Positions 1 through 7,704 of a stretch of DNA of 64,000 nt are shown here, one piece after another. The stretch is taken from the NCBI GenBank assembly GCA_019637195.1, contig JAHBWA010000008.1, positions 1-64,000 on the forward strand. Direction: 5' to 3'. The notes below the pieces were generated by a model. That model searched no databases. It saw nothing but the letters and a program-made list of their open reading frames with translations, and was not told the DNA's origin. The position numbers and the translations under genes were made by a program. This DNA is from Labilithrix sp. GTDB lineage: Bacteria > Myxococcota_A > Polyangia > Polyangiales > Polyangiaceae. Within the stretch, counting starts at the first letter, position 1. The number at the start of each line of letters is the position of its first letter.

Positions 1-296
1 CCGCGGACGAGTCCCCCCGGCGCGATCGCGATGCGCGGGGCGCGGAGATCGCCGACGACGCGCGCGCCCGACTCCACGAGCAGCACCTGCTCGGCGACGA
101 GGTCGCCCTTCACCGCGCCGCGGACGACGATGCGCGCCGCCGAGACGTTCGCCGCGACGAGGCCGCTCGTGTCGACGACGACGTCGCCGCTGACGGCGAC
201 CTCACCCTCCACGCGCCCGGCGATCTCCAGATCGCCGTCGCCGCTCACGCGGCCGCGAATGAACGACGCCCGGCCGATGACGGTCGAGGTAGCCAT
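1..296 (-). CDS. bactofilin, 3' end outside window
   Basis: Reading from the ATG at 296 the protein begins MATSTVIGRASFIRGRVSGD and continues with the short repeating beta-helix pattern of bactofilins (valine/glycine-rich turns, 'GDLVAEQVLLVESGARVVGD'). Bactofilins are polymer-forming cytoskeletal proteins that organise cell-shape and polar functions. The reading frame runs off the left edge, so at least 98 residues are present and the C-terminus is missing. The start lies one base after the stop of the next bactofilin, so the two are almost certainly translationally coupled. It is the last visible member of a three-gene tandem set transcribed leftwards. Confidence 0.85.
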   Translation of the reverse strand, partial: MATSTVIGRASFIRGRVSGDGDLEIAGRVEGEVAVSGDVVVDTSGLVAANVSAARIVVRGAVKGDLVAEQVLLVESGARVVGDLRAPRIAIAPGGLVR

Positions 297-297
297 G

Positions 298-612
298 TCA
301 CACGTCCATGTCGACGTTGCCCTTGAACTGGGCGCCGTCCGCGATCGTGATGCGCGTCGCCTTCACGTTGCCGATGACCTTGGCGCCGTTCTGGAGGTCG
401 ACGCGATCGCTCGAGGTGATGTTGCCGGTGACGCTGCCGGCGACCGCGACCGGCCCGCCGGAGATGTCGGCCTCGACCGCGCCGCCCTGCTCGACGCTGA
501 CCGCGTCCTTCGCGACGAGCTTGCCGCGAAGCGTGCCCTGGACGACGACGTCCTCGTCGCTCGTGACCTCGCCCTCGATGGTGATGCCTGCGCCGATGAC
601 CGTGCTCGCCAT
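298..612 (-). CDS. bactofilin (104 aa)
   Basis: This is a complete small bactofilin-domain protein. It starts MASTVIGAGITIEGEVTSDE and consists almost entirely of the right-handed beta-helix core, with hardly any N- or C-terminal tail. Family members self-assemble into filaments without nucleotide. A good ribosome binding site (GGAGGA at 617-622, minus strand) sits four bases before the ATG at 612, which fixes the start. It is the middle gene of three tandem bactofilins, 31 bases downstream of the one starting at 1027 and one base upstream of the one starting at 296, so all three form an operon. Confidence 0.9.
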   Translation of the reverse strand: MASTVIGAGITIEGEVTSDEDVVVQGTLRGKLVAKDAVSVEQGGAVEADISGGPVAVAGSVTGNITSSDRVDLQNGAKVIGNVKATRITIADGAQFKGNVDMDV

Positions 613-643
613 GGAATCCTCCGCTTCTAACTCGCTCGCCGGC

Positions 644-1027
644 TCAGCGGCGACGTCCGCCGCTCGCGCCGCCGAGCTCCGCCGGGAGCTCGAACTCGGC
701 CACGAGCCGGCCGTTGAACTCGGCGCCCTCGTCGATGGCGACCGACTCTCCCTGGAGATCGCCGCGGACGCGCGCGCCCGACTCGAGGTGGACGACCCCC
801 TCGGCGCGCACGTCGCCGTCGAGCTCGCCGCCGACCGTGACCGTGCGCGCCTCGACGTTCGAGGCGGCCCTCGCGCCGTCCGCGATCGTCAGGTCGCCGC
901 GGAGGGAGATGTCTCCCTCGACGGTGCCCTCGAGGCGCAGATCGCCGTCGCCGGAAACGCGACCGCGTACGCGCGTGGACCGGCCGATCACGGCCTCGCC
1001 GCCACCACCCGTTCTCGTCCTCGCCAT
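644..1027 (-). CDS. bactofilin (127 aa)
   Basis: First gene of the bactofilin triplet. From the ATG at 1027 it reads MARTRTGGGGEAVIGRSTRV, followed by a bactofilin core ('RVSGDGDLRLEGTVEGDI', 'VVHLESGARVRGDLQG') and a short Arg/Gly-rich tail. An upstream in-frame ATG at 1063 would add 12 residues of low-complexity sequence with no family similarity, so 1027 is preferred; neither start has a clear Shine-Dalgarno site. Its core is closer to the gene at 1-296 than to the middle one (shared RVSGDGDL motif), suggesting in-situ duplication. The divergent gene on the plus strand begins at 1179, leaving about 150 bases for promoters. Confidence 0.88.
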   Translation of the reverse strand: MARTRTGGGGEAVIGRSTRVRGRVSGDGDLRLEGTVEGDISLRGDLTIADGARAASNVEARTVTVGGELDGDVRAEGVVHLESGARVRGDLQGESVAIDEGAEFNGRLVAEFELPAELGGASGGRRR

Positions 1028-1178
1028 CGGCCGCGTACTAGTACAGGCCGTGTTTCCTGTCACCCCCGACCTGAGCCGGCGCCGGCGCGTGGGCGCCGAA
1101 CCGGGGGGCGGCGAGGCGCGGGCGGGCAGCGAGAGCGCCCCTCCGCGTCCCTTGTAATGAGCTAAGCTGCCCCCCGCT

Positions 1179-2153
1179 TTGACCGGCGCGCCGAAACCGA
1201 GAGAGAGATCGCGTCTGGGGCTGCGCGGCGGCGCGATCGCCGGGTGGCTCCTCTGCGCCGTGCCGCTCGTCGCGGTGATCGAGCTCGCCCTTCACGTGAA
1301 GCAGACATCGAGCGACGTCGTGCCCGAGTCCGACTGGGTCGCGGCGCGCGACGCCGTCAAGGCCGAGCTCCAGAGCGACGACCTCATCGTGTTCCAGCCG
1401 TTCTGGGCGGACCCGCTCGGGCGGCGCACGTTCGGGGAGCTCGCGACGATGAAGCGCGAGGGCCGCTCGGACGAGCGCCGCTTCCCGCGCGCGTTCGAGG
1501 TCTCGATCCGCGGCGCGCACGACGCCACGCTCGCCGGCTGGAAGACGCTGAAGGAGACGAGGCACGGGGCCGTCACCGTGACCCTCCTCGAGAACCCGGC
1601 GCCGACGCCGGTGCTCGACGACATCCTCGATCTCGTCAACCCGGAGCGCCTCTCCGTGTCGCGCGTCGAGGACGGCGTCGAGCAGCCGTGCAGCTTCCAG
1701 CGCGGCGGCAGCCAGGGCGGCAGCACGGTCGTGCCGCAGGGCCTGCTCGTACCGGCGGACCGCTTCGTCTGCGGGGGCGGTCATGTCGGGGTCGCGGTGC
1801 TCCACGGGCTCGACCACCACCCGCACCTCTGCGTCTACGCGACGCCGATGGCGGGCGCGAGCCTGCGGATGAAGTTCGCGAACGTCACGTTCGGCTCGAG
1901 CCTCCACGGACACTCGGGCATCCAGTGGCTCGTCGAGCGGACGCCGACGCCGGACAAGGTCGCCGTGGCGTTCTCCGCGTTCGATCGGCCGATCGGGACG
2001 CATCACCACAAGGTCGGCGCTGGCTGGGTGGGCTTCGAGCTGCCGACGCCGGAGCTCGATGGGAAGAAGGGCGACCTCGTCGCCGAGATCGCGCCGTCGT
2101 CGCAACGGCAGTTCTGCTTCGAAGCGACGACGCGCCGAGAGGCCGCTCGATGA
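1179..2153 (+). CDS. membrane-anchored protein of unknown function, partner of the GT-C enzyme
   Basis: A 324-residue protein with an Arg-rich N-terminus, one transmembrane helix (about residues 17-37, GGAIAGWLLCAVPLVAVIEL) and a long extracytoplasmic domain. That domain has a conserved-looking Gly/His-rich stretch ('GGGHVGVAVLHGLDHHPHLC', 'FGSSLHGHSGI') and four cysteines. I do not recognise the family. The TTG at 1179 is the start that keeps the TM segment; no better start is visible. Its stop overlaps the ATG of the following glycosyltransferase (ATGA at 2150-2153), so the two are co-translated. By context it may be an accessory subunit or polymer-linked factor for that glycosyltransferase. 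That is inference. Confidence 0.75.
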   Translation: MTGAPKPRERSRLGLRGGAIAGWLLCAVPLVAVIELALHVKQTSSDVVPESDWVAARDAVKAELQSDDLIVFQPFWADPLGRRTFGELATMKREGRSDERRFPRAFEVSIRGAHDATLAGWKTLKETRHGAVTVTLLENPAPTPVLDDILDLVNPERLSVSRVEDGVEQPCSFQRGGSQGGSTVVPQGLLVPADRFVCGGGHVGVAVLHGLDHHPHLCVYATPMAGASLRMKFANVTFGSSLHGHSGIQWLVERTPTPDKVAVAFSAFDRPIGTHHHKVGAGWVGFELPTPELDGKKGDLVAEIAPSSQRQFCFEATTRREAAR

Positions 2154-4327
2154 GCAAGGTCGACGACGCCGCGGGCGAGAAGGGCACCTCCGGCGCGAAG
2201 GGCGCCGCGAGCGCCAAGGACGCCCCCAGCGCGACGGGCGCCAGCGCGAAGGACGCGGAGCAGCCGGAGGAGACGCAGCGCCTGAACCCCGCCATGGTGG
2301 CCGCGAAGGCGAAGGTGGCCGACGCGCGGGTGACGGCGGCCGATCCGAGCTTGAAGGAGACGCCGAAGGCTCCGGCGGTCGCGGCGACGAGCGGCGACGC
2401 CGCGGCCGGCCGCGAAGGCACGGCGAGCGACGACCCGACCGAGGGCGACGACGCGGCGAGCGAGAGCGCGACGAGCGACGACCCGACCAAGGGCGACCGC
2501 GCGGCGAGCGAGAGCGCGACGAGCGACGACCCGACGCCGGCGGGAGCACACGGCGGCGCCGCCGAGCCGGACGGCGATCTCCCGGTCGGACAGCGCGTGC
2601 GCGCGTGGGCGACGCGAAACGTCGATCCGCTGATCGGCGTCGGCATCGCGATCGTCTACGTGGCGTGGCTCCTCGGCACGGCGCGGAGCCTCGGCTTCTC
2701 GCGCGACGAGGGCTTCTACTTCTCGGCGTCCGGCGAGTACGAGCGCTGGTTCAAGCTCCTCTTCTCGACGCCGAGCAAGGCGTTCGAGCGGCCCGTCATC
2801 GATCAGATCTGGGCGGCGAACCACGAGCACCCGTCGCTGATGAAGAGCCTCTTCGCGCTCTCGCATCACTTCCTCTGGCACAAGTGGAAGATCTTCGAGG
2901 ACCAGAGCACCGCGTTCCGCTTCCCCGGGATGCTGTCGATGGGCCTCGCGCTCGCCGTCACCTACGTCTTCGGCGCTCGCGCCTTCTCGCGGCGCGCCGG
3001 GATCATCGCGGCCGTCGCGCTCGGCCTGATGCCCAACGTCTTCTACCACGCGCACCTCGCGTGCTTCGACGTGCCCATCATGGCGATGTGGATCACGTGC
3101 ATCTTCACGTACTGGTGCGCCGAGAAGAAGGGCGGGTTCGGCTGGGCGCTCGCCGCCGGCGTGATGTACGGCCTCACGCTCGAGACGAAGCACAACGCCT
3201 GGATGCTCCCGGCCGTCTTCCTCCCCCACGCCATCCTCGTGCACGGCCGCGCGATGGCGTCCGAGACGTCGAAGACCGCGCGCCTGCCGGTCCCCGCGAC
3301 GCTGATCGCGATGGCGACGGTCGGGCCGGCGGTGTTCCTCGCGCTCTGGCCCTGGCTCTGGAACGACACGCTCCCGCGGATCCAGGAGTACGTGAACTTC
3401 CACCTGCATCACGACTACTACAACATCGAGTTCCTGGGCGTGACCTACTTCGGCCCGCCGTCGCCGAAGAGCTACATGCCGGTGATGATCGCGGCGACGG
3501 TCCCCACCGTCACGCTCGTCCTCTTCGCGATCGGCGCGTTCGATCGCGCGCGCCTCCTCGTGGCCCGCTTCGCGGCGTGGCTCGGGCAGACGCTCGAGCG
3601 CGCGCTCCCGTGGCCGAAGCAGGCGCCGGCGAGCGATCCGCTGCACACGGACGCGCTCCTCTTCCTCTCGCTCGCGGTGCCGCTCGCGGTGTTCCTCCTC
3701 CCGCGGACGCCGATCTTCGGCGGCACCAAGCACTGGATCACGGCCTACCCCGCGCTCGCGCTCTTCGCCGGGCGCGGCTTCGACCTCGTCGCGACGCGCA
3801 TCGAGGCCTTGCTCCAGTCCAGGACGACGCTCGACGCGACCAAGCGGAGCTGGGTGCTCGCCTTCGTCGGCGCGCTCACGTTCCTCGCGCCGTTCGCGGT
3901 GACGCGCCACTCGCACCCGTTCGGTCTCTCCGCCTACGTCCCGATCTTCGGCGGGACCGCCGGCGGCGCCGACCTCGGGCTGAACCGCCAGTTCTGGGGC
4001 TTCACCACGCAGAGCCTCGATCCGTGGTTCCGCGAGAACACGAAGCCCGGCGACACGGTCTACATCATGGATACGGCCTGGCAGTCGTGGCAGCGGATGA
4101 TCGACGAGAAGCGCATCCCGCCGTGGCTCCGCGGCGTCGGCAGCCCGGCGGAGGCCGAGATCTCGATCGTGCACCACGAGCAGCACATCAACGAGGTCGA
4201 CTACAACATCTGGACCGAGTACGGCGCCGCGGCCCCCGAGTACGTCCTCACGCACGACGGCGTCCCCATCGTCTCGGTCTATCGGCGCCCCCACGGCCTC
4301 CAGCGCGGCCGCGGCCGAAACCGCTGA
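2150..4327 (+). CDS. GT-C family glycosyltransferase (PMT/ArnT-like, GT39/GT83 type)
   Basis: A 725-residue integral membrane protein. Residues 1 to about 155 are a cytoplasmic low-complexity Ala/Asp/Ser/Thr tail with a 16-residue repeat. The remainder has roughly ten hydrophobic helices. Just after the first helix comes FSRDEGFYFS, matching the acidic (D/E) catalytic loop of polyprenyl-phosphate-dependent GT-C enzymes, and 'NHEHPSLMKSLFALSHH' matches the conserved luminal loop of PMT/ArnT proteins. Such enzymes transfer a sugar from a lipid-linked donor to a periplasmic protein or glycan. A C-terminal soluble domain follows (about residues 600-725). The start overlaps the stop of the upstream gene (ATGA). 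Substrate and acceptor cannot be read from sequence. Confidence 0.85.
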   Translation: MSKVDDAAGEKGTSGAKGAASAKDAPSATGASAKDAEQPEETQRLNPAMVAAKAKVADARVTAADPSLKETPKAPAVAATSGDAAAGREGTASDDPTEGDDAASESATSDDPTKGDRAASESATSDDPTPAGAHGGAAEPDGDLPVGQRVRAWATRNVDPLIGVGIAIVYVAWLLGTARSLGFSRDEGFYFSASGEYERWFKLLFSTPSKAFERPVIDQIWAANHEHPSLMKSLFALSHHFLWHKWKIFEDQSTAFRFPGMLSMGLALAVTYVFGARAFSRRAGIIAAVALGLMPNVFYHAHLACFDVPIMAMWITCIFTYWCAEKKGGFGWALAAGVMYGLTLETKHNAWMLPAVFLPHAILVHGRAMASETSKTARLPVPATLIAMATVGPAVFLALWPWLWNDTLPRIQEYVNFHLHHDYYNIEFLGVTYFGPPSPKSYMPVMIAATVPTVTLVLFAIGAFDRARLLVARFAAWLGQTLERALPWPKQAPASDPLHTDALLFLSLAVPLAVFLLPRTPIFGGTKHWITAYPALALFAGRGFDLVATRIEALLQSRTTLDATKRSWVLAFVGALTFLAPFAVTRHSHPFGLSAYVPIFGGTAGGADLGLNRQFWGFTTQSLDPWFRENTKPGDTVYIMDTAWQSWQRMIDEKRIPPWLRGVGSPAEAEISIVHHEQHINEVDYNIWTEYGAAAPEYVLTHDGVPIVSVYRRPHGLQRGRGRNR
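2425..2535 (+). repeat. 48-bp in-frame tandem repeat, about 2.3 copies
   Basis: Within the N-terminal tail of the glycosyltransferase gene the segment coding SDDPT(E/K)GD(D/R)AASESAT repeats with a 48-bp period: the motif gacgacccgacc occurs at 2429, 2477 and (partly) 2525. The 16-residue unit is kept in frame, so copy number could vary without breaking the gene. The region is cytoplasmic and disordered by composition. Confidence 0.85.
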
Positions 4328-4545
4328 CGGTGCACGTCGCGGCGCCCCGCGGCGCTCACCCGGCCCTTCGCGTCGACGCTCAGCGCTGCGTCCTCGTCCG
4401 GCGACGCGTCCCTGCCCGGAGGCGAGCTCGCGTCCTCCCCCACCGCGCCGACCGAAGCGGGCTCCTCGCCGACGCAGGCCGCGAAGGCGGCGAGAGCCGT
4501 CGCGAGTCCTACGGGGCCCAATAGCCAAGTCGGTCGTCGCCCCAT
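4279..4545 (-). pseudogene. small lipoprotein, probably a truncated remnant
   Basis: From the ATG at 4545 the frame gives a textbook lipoprotein N-terminus: MGRRPTWLLGPVGLATALAA, then FAAC as lipobox, then an Asp/Ser/Pro linker (GEDASSPPGRDASPDEDAAL) like those of other lipoproteins in this window. After about residue 55 the frame becomes Arg-rich nonsense and ends at 4279, inside the 3' end of the glycosyltransferase on the other strand. There is no folded domain. I read it as the 5' stub of a lipoprotein gene whose body has been lost. A genuine tiny lipoprotein is the alternative. Confidence 0.45.
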
Positions 4546-4594
4546 GGCGACGGACGACGACGATCGGGGACGGACCGTGGTCACCGCCACGTCC

Positions 4595-4627
4595 CCACGC
4601 TGCGTGGGGTCGGCGACCCCAGCGTGG
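4595..4627. repeat. GC-rich inverted repeat (hairpin)
   Basis: The segment begins ccacgctgcg and ends ccccagcgtgg, with an inner stem tggggtc-ggc-gacccca. Outer arms ccacgc/gcgtgg also pair, giving a nested hairpin. No T-run follows. A very similar sequence occurs at 6961-6992, just upstream of the gene at 7081. It could be a weak terminator or simply part of a duplicated segment (see the repeat at 4628). Confidence 0.6.
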
Positions 4628-4733
4628 TCGCTGCGCTCAGCGCGTTCGTTCTCGCGATCCTCTTCGCCGTCCTCTCGCAGACCAGCGGAAGGGGCGCGGC
4701 GTGCGTGACGGCCGACTCCCAGGCGCTCGTGGC
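4628..4733 (+). repeat. 106-bp direct repeat, fragment of the gene at 7701
   Basis: Bases 4628-4733 match 7807-7912 with three mismatches by eye (about 97%). The matching part of the intact gene codes residues about 36-71 of the membrane protein at 7701-8387. Here it has no gene around it. Immediately upstream, 4594-4627 resembles 6961-6992, so the fragment looks like a duplicated copy of 6961-7912 that has lost about 815 internal bases. Confidence 0.9.
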
Positions 4734-4768
4734 TGGACGCACAGCGCGGCGAGCCCTAGAAGGTGCGG

Positions 4769-5443
4769 ATGCTCGAGCCGTTCGCTGACGACATCTGGAT
4801 CGATACGCGATCGCTTCGCTCCTTCGGTGTCGAGTTAGGCACGCGGATGACGGTGATTCGCCTTCAGGGCGGAGGGCTCTTCGTACACTCGCCTGTCCCG
4901 CTCGACCCGTCGACGCGCGAGGCGATCGACGCGCTCGGTCCAGTCACGGCGATCGTGGCGCCCAATCTCTTCCATCACATCTACGTCGGACAGTGGACGA
5001 GCGCCTACCCGGCGGCGTCCGTCTCGGCGTGTCCTGGGCTCGAGAAGAAGCGCGAGGACGTCTCCTGGAGCCGTGTCCTCGGTGACGAGCCGGAGGACGA
5101 GTGGAGAGGCACTCTCGACCAGGTCTTCTTCAGCGCCATCCCGGTACCGAACGAGGTCGTCTTCTTCCACCGGAGGTCGAGGACGCTCATCACGAGCGAT
5201 CTCGTCTTCAACCTCGCATCCCACAGCTCGCGGCTGACTCGTGCCGTCGCCTTCTTGATCGGTAACCGGAAGGCAGGCCCGACGCTGCTCGAGCGCATCT
5301 TGATCAAAGACCGCGTCGCTGGTCGCGAACAGATCGCGCGGATCAACGACTGGCACGCCGACCGCATCGTGCTCGCCCACGGGGACGTCATCACCTCCGG
5401 CGGAGGTGACATCGTGCGTGACGGCTATCGCTGGCTCACCTGA
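4769..5443 (+). CDS. DUF4336 family protein (metallo-beta-lactamase-like fold)
   Basis: A 224-residue protein beginning MLEPFADDIWIDTRSLRSFG. The pattern (strand-rich N-terminus, 'MTVIRLQGGGLFVHSPVPLD', 'VTAIVAPNLFHHIYVGQW', 'PNEVVFFHRRSRTLITSDLV', 'LAHGDVITSGGGDIV') is that of DUF4336 proteins. These resemble metallo-beta-lactamase-fold hydrolases but have an incomplete metal motif: the His pair in NLFHHIYV and the C-terminal AHGD are visible, and the classic HxHxDH is not. AGAAGG at 4758-4763 is correctly spaced for the ATG at 4769, preferred over a GTG at 4763. It is convergent with the next gene, 46 bases away. Activity is unknown. Confidence 0.8.
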   Translation: MLEPFADDIWIDTRSLRSFGVELGTRMTVIRLQGGGLFVHSPVPLDPSTREAIDALGPVTAIVAPNLFHHIYVGQWTSAYPAASVSACPGLEKKREDVSWSRVLGDEPEDEWRGTLDQVFFSAIPVPNEVVFFHRRSRTLITSDLVFNLASHSSRLTRAVAFLIGNRKAGPTLLERILIKDRVAGREQIARINDWHADRIVLAHGDVITSGGGDIVRDGYRWLT

Positions 5444-5489
5444 GCTGCGGTCCGCGCGTTCGGTCGCGTCGTTCGCAACGATCCGCCGC

Positions 5490-6824
5490 TCACGAGCTCG
5501 ACGACGCGTGGGCGGGGCGCGCATTGGCGCCGTCCGTCAGCTGAGCGATCAGCTTCCTCGTTGCCACGTGGACGAACGCGTCGCGGACCAACGCCGCGAC
5601 GTTCTTCCAGTCGGGTCGGCGGTCGAGGACGACGCCGACCCAGCCACTCGGTCCGACGTAGGGTGGACGGAAGAAGCGCTCCGGGTCGGCCTCGACGAGG
5701 AGGGCCTGCGCGCCGGGTGGCATCGGGAGCCAGACGGACAGGTGCGGCGCGCCGTGATGGTGGTTGTCGAGCATCGCGAACGCCTTGCCCTTCGCCGCGA
5801 ACCAGGTCGGCTCGCCGTGCGAGATGCGCTCGTTGGCCTCGGGCAGCGCGAGACAGATCTTTCTCAGCCGCGCGATCGTCGCCTCGTCGGAGCCTCGACG
5901 TGCTCTCGGGGGCTCGTACGACGTTTGGATCTGCGCCCGTGCGCGCACGGTAGAGGCGCCGGCCTTCGGGGCTCGCGAACGTCGACCACGTGCTGTCCGC
6001 GTGGCGCCCGACGATACCAGGGACTCACGAAGGCGCTCCGCGCGAGCGCGGTCCACGCGGGCGAGCTGCGAGAGGAGCGTCTTGCGGTCGTCGTCGTCGA
6101 GCGCGCGAACCGCGTCCACGAAGTCGGGCCACAGCTTCTTGGCGAACGAGATGTAGAGCGGGTTCGTGAGCGCCTCCGCCTCGCGCCAGCCCCGACCGAG
6201 AGGCTGTGTGAGGAGCGCCACGATCCTCGGGAGCTCCTTGACCGTACTGGTCTTCCAGGTGACCGCGTGCATGCCCGAACGGAGCTTCGCGAGCGCGCCT
6301 CGCCACTCCTTCGGCCATGTCGCGGGAGGAGGTGGCGGCGCATCCTCGACCTCGCGCTCCACCTTCTTTCCGGCGAGGGCGCCGACGACGGACTCAATCT
6401 CTTCGTGCTCCTTCGCCCAGCCACTCACGGCGCGACGGAGGGTCGCTCTGTCCTTGCTCGGAAGCGCGCGGGCTGCGGCCAGGAAAGGCGGGAGGGCATC
6501 GCGACCGACGCCCTCTCCGAACATCGGAGAGACGAAGCGGAGGACTTGGTCGTGCTTGTTCATGCGGCGAATCAAGGCCGGAAGCCGGCGCGCGAGCGCC
6601 GTCGCCAGGCGTGCCTCTGGAAAACGCCATAGCGCGTCGTGCAGGCCCTCGTAGGCGCCGTGGTCCTCGGGCGCCCTGACGGCCTCGAGGAGGGCGTCGA
6701 TCACGTCGTCGGGCTCGTTGCCGCGGACCTCCGCGACGGCCGCGGCGAACTCCTCGAAGTCCCGCCCACTCGCAAGGCGCGCCGTCCGCTTCAACCTCGC
6801 CTTCCACGCCGTGATGTTCCGCAT
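5490..6824 (-). CDS. fusion: helical N-terminal domain plus YjbR/MmcQ domain
   Basis: A 444-residue protein starting MRNITAWKARLKRTARLASG at 6824. Residues about 1-210 are helical repeat-like sequence ('FEEFAAAVAEVRGNEPDDVI', 'RRLPALIRRMNKHDQVLRFV') that I cannot assign. A middle segment ('ATWPKEWRGALAKLRSGMHA') is also unassigned. The C-terminal ~120 residues are a YjbR/MmcQ domain ('KICLALPEANERISHGEPTW', 'SVWLPMPPGAQALLVEADPE', 'PSGWVGVVLD'), a small CyaY-like fold seen in stand-alone DNA-binding-like proteins of ~120 residues. The domain is therefore a C-terminal add-on here. No Shine-Dalgarno is evident. A longer open frame upstream has unnatural composition and was rejected. Confidence 0.75.
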   Translation of the reverse strand: MRNITAWKARLKRTARLASGRDFEEFAAAVAEVRGNEPDDVIDALLEAVRAPEDHGAYEGLHDALWRFPEARLATALARRLPALIRRMNKHDQVLRFVSPMFGEGVGRDALPPFLAAARALPSKDRATLRRAVSGWAKEHEEIESVVGALAGKKVEREVEDAPPPPPATWPKEWRGALAKLRSGMHAVTWKTSTVKELPRIVALLTQPLGRGWREAEALTNPLYISFAKKLWPDFVDAVRALDDDDRKTLLSQLARVDRARAERLRESLVSSGATRTARGRRSRAPKAGASTVRARAQIQTSYEPPRARRGSDEATIARLRKICLALPEANERISHGEPTWFAAKGKAFAMLDNHHHGAPHLSVWLPMPPGAQALLVEADPERFFRPPYVGPSGWVGVVLDRRPDWKNVAALVRDAFVHVATRKLIAQLTDGANARPAHASSSS

Positions 6825-7080
6825 GGGGAAACGCTCGTGCAAGTGCACGCGCCGCGCAAGTGGTCCGTACGATCGCCGACCCGAACGCCGCCTGCTCTCG
6901 TTCGACTGAGCGGAATGAGGCTGCGCTCCTTGCGATGCCCGCGCCAGCCGAAGTGGTCGGCCCACGCTGCGGGGGTCGGCGAGCCCAGCTGGCGCCCGAC
7001 CGGCGGCCACTCTCCGCCCCCTCCGCCACGTTCGCGAGAGAACGCGCAACGGCTTCGAGCGGCGGCCGAAGCAGTGCGCC

Positions 7081-7704
7081 ATGAGCGTCATGTCGAGGAT
7101 TCGAGAGCGCGTCGCGAGCACCATCGAGACCGCGGAGGAAGCCGCTTCAGGCGCCGCAGCGAAGACCGAGCAGGCTGCGACGGGCGCGGCAGCGGCCGTG
7201 AGGGAGAAGGCTCGGGCGCTCACCGCCGAGGCGCCGTCCGCCGCCACGCTGCGGCACGCCGCGCAAGCCGCCGTCGACGCTGCGCGGAACGCCTCGGGAG
7301 CCCCCACGCCGAGCGTCACCGCTGGCAAGGGCATGGGCGTCTTCCTCGGCGTCGGCACGAGCGCCGCTGCAGGCACCGACGCAGGCGTCGGCGGCCAGAT
7401 CTCGGCAGGTTACGTCGCCGGCGCGAGCGGCGAGCTCAAGACCTACGGCAACACCGGCGTCGTCAACGGAGCGATGGGCGCGGTCGCGGGAGGCGGGCTC
7501 GAGGCGGGGATCATCGTGAGCGACGTCCGCGACTTCTACGGCGACGGCTCCCAGCTCAGCTTCTGTCCGGCGGGGATCGTGTCGGCGAGCCTGGCGTTCG
7601 ACAAGGACAAGCAGCTCACCGCGATCTCCGTCGCGGTCGGTAAGTCTACCGGCGGCGGCATCTTCCAGTACGACACCCACACCGAGGACACGACCGGGCG
7701 ATGA
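7081..7704 (+). CDS. unknown protein: amphipathic N-terminus, Gly-rich C-terminal domain
   Basis: A 207-residue protein. Residues 1-80 are Ala/Glu/Lys-rich helical sequence (RERVASTIETAEEAASGAAA) resembling apolipoprotein-like or phasin-like amphipathic helices. Residues 85-200 are Gly/Ala-rich beta sequence ('GKGMGVFLGVGTSAAAGTDA', 'GGGLEAGIIVSDVRDFYGDG'). No signal peptide or catalytic motif is visible. Its stop overlaps the ATG of the membrane protein at 7701 (ATGA), so the two work together or are at least co-translated. An alternative start three codons in (7090) is possible. I do not recognise a named family. Confidence 0.65.
   Translation: MSVMSRIRERVASTIETAEEAASGAAAKTEQAATGAAAAVREKARALTAEAPSAATLRHAAQAAVDAARNASGAPTPSVTAGKGMGVFLGVGTSAAAGTDAGVGGQISAGYVAGASGELKTYGNTGVVNGAMGAVAGGGLEAGIIVSDVRDFYGDGSQLSFCPAGIVSASLAFDKDKQLTAISVAVGKSTGGGIFQYDTHTEDTTGR

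Noticed and set aside
5490..7376. A 628-codon open frame extending the YjbR fusion gene upstream to 7376
   Set aside because: The extra N-terminal part lies antisense to the well-formed gene at 7081-7704 and has Ala/Arg/Ser-rich, non-protein-like composition; the natural start is the ATG at 6824.
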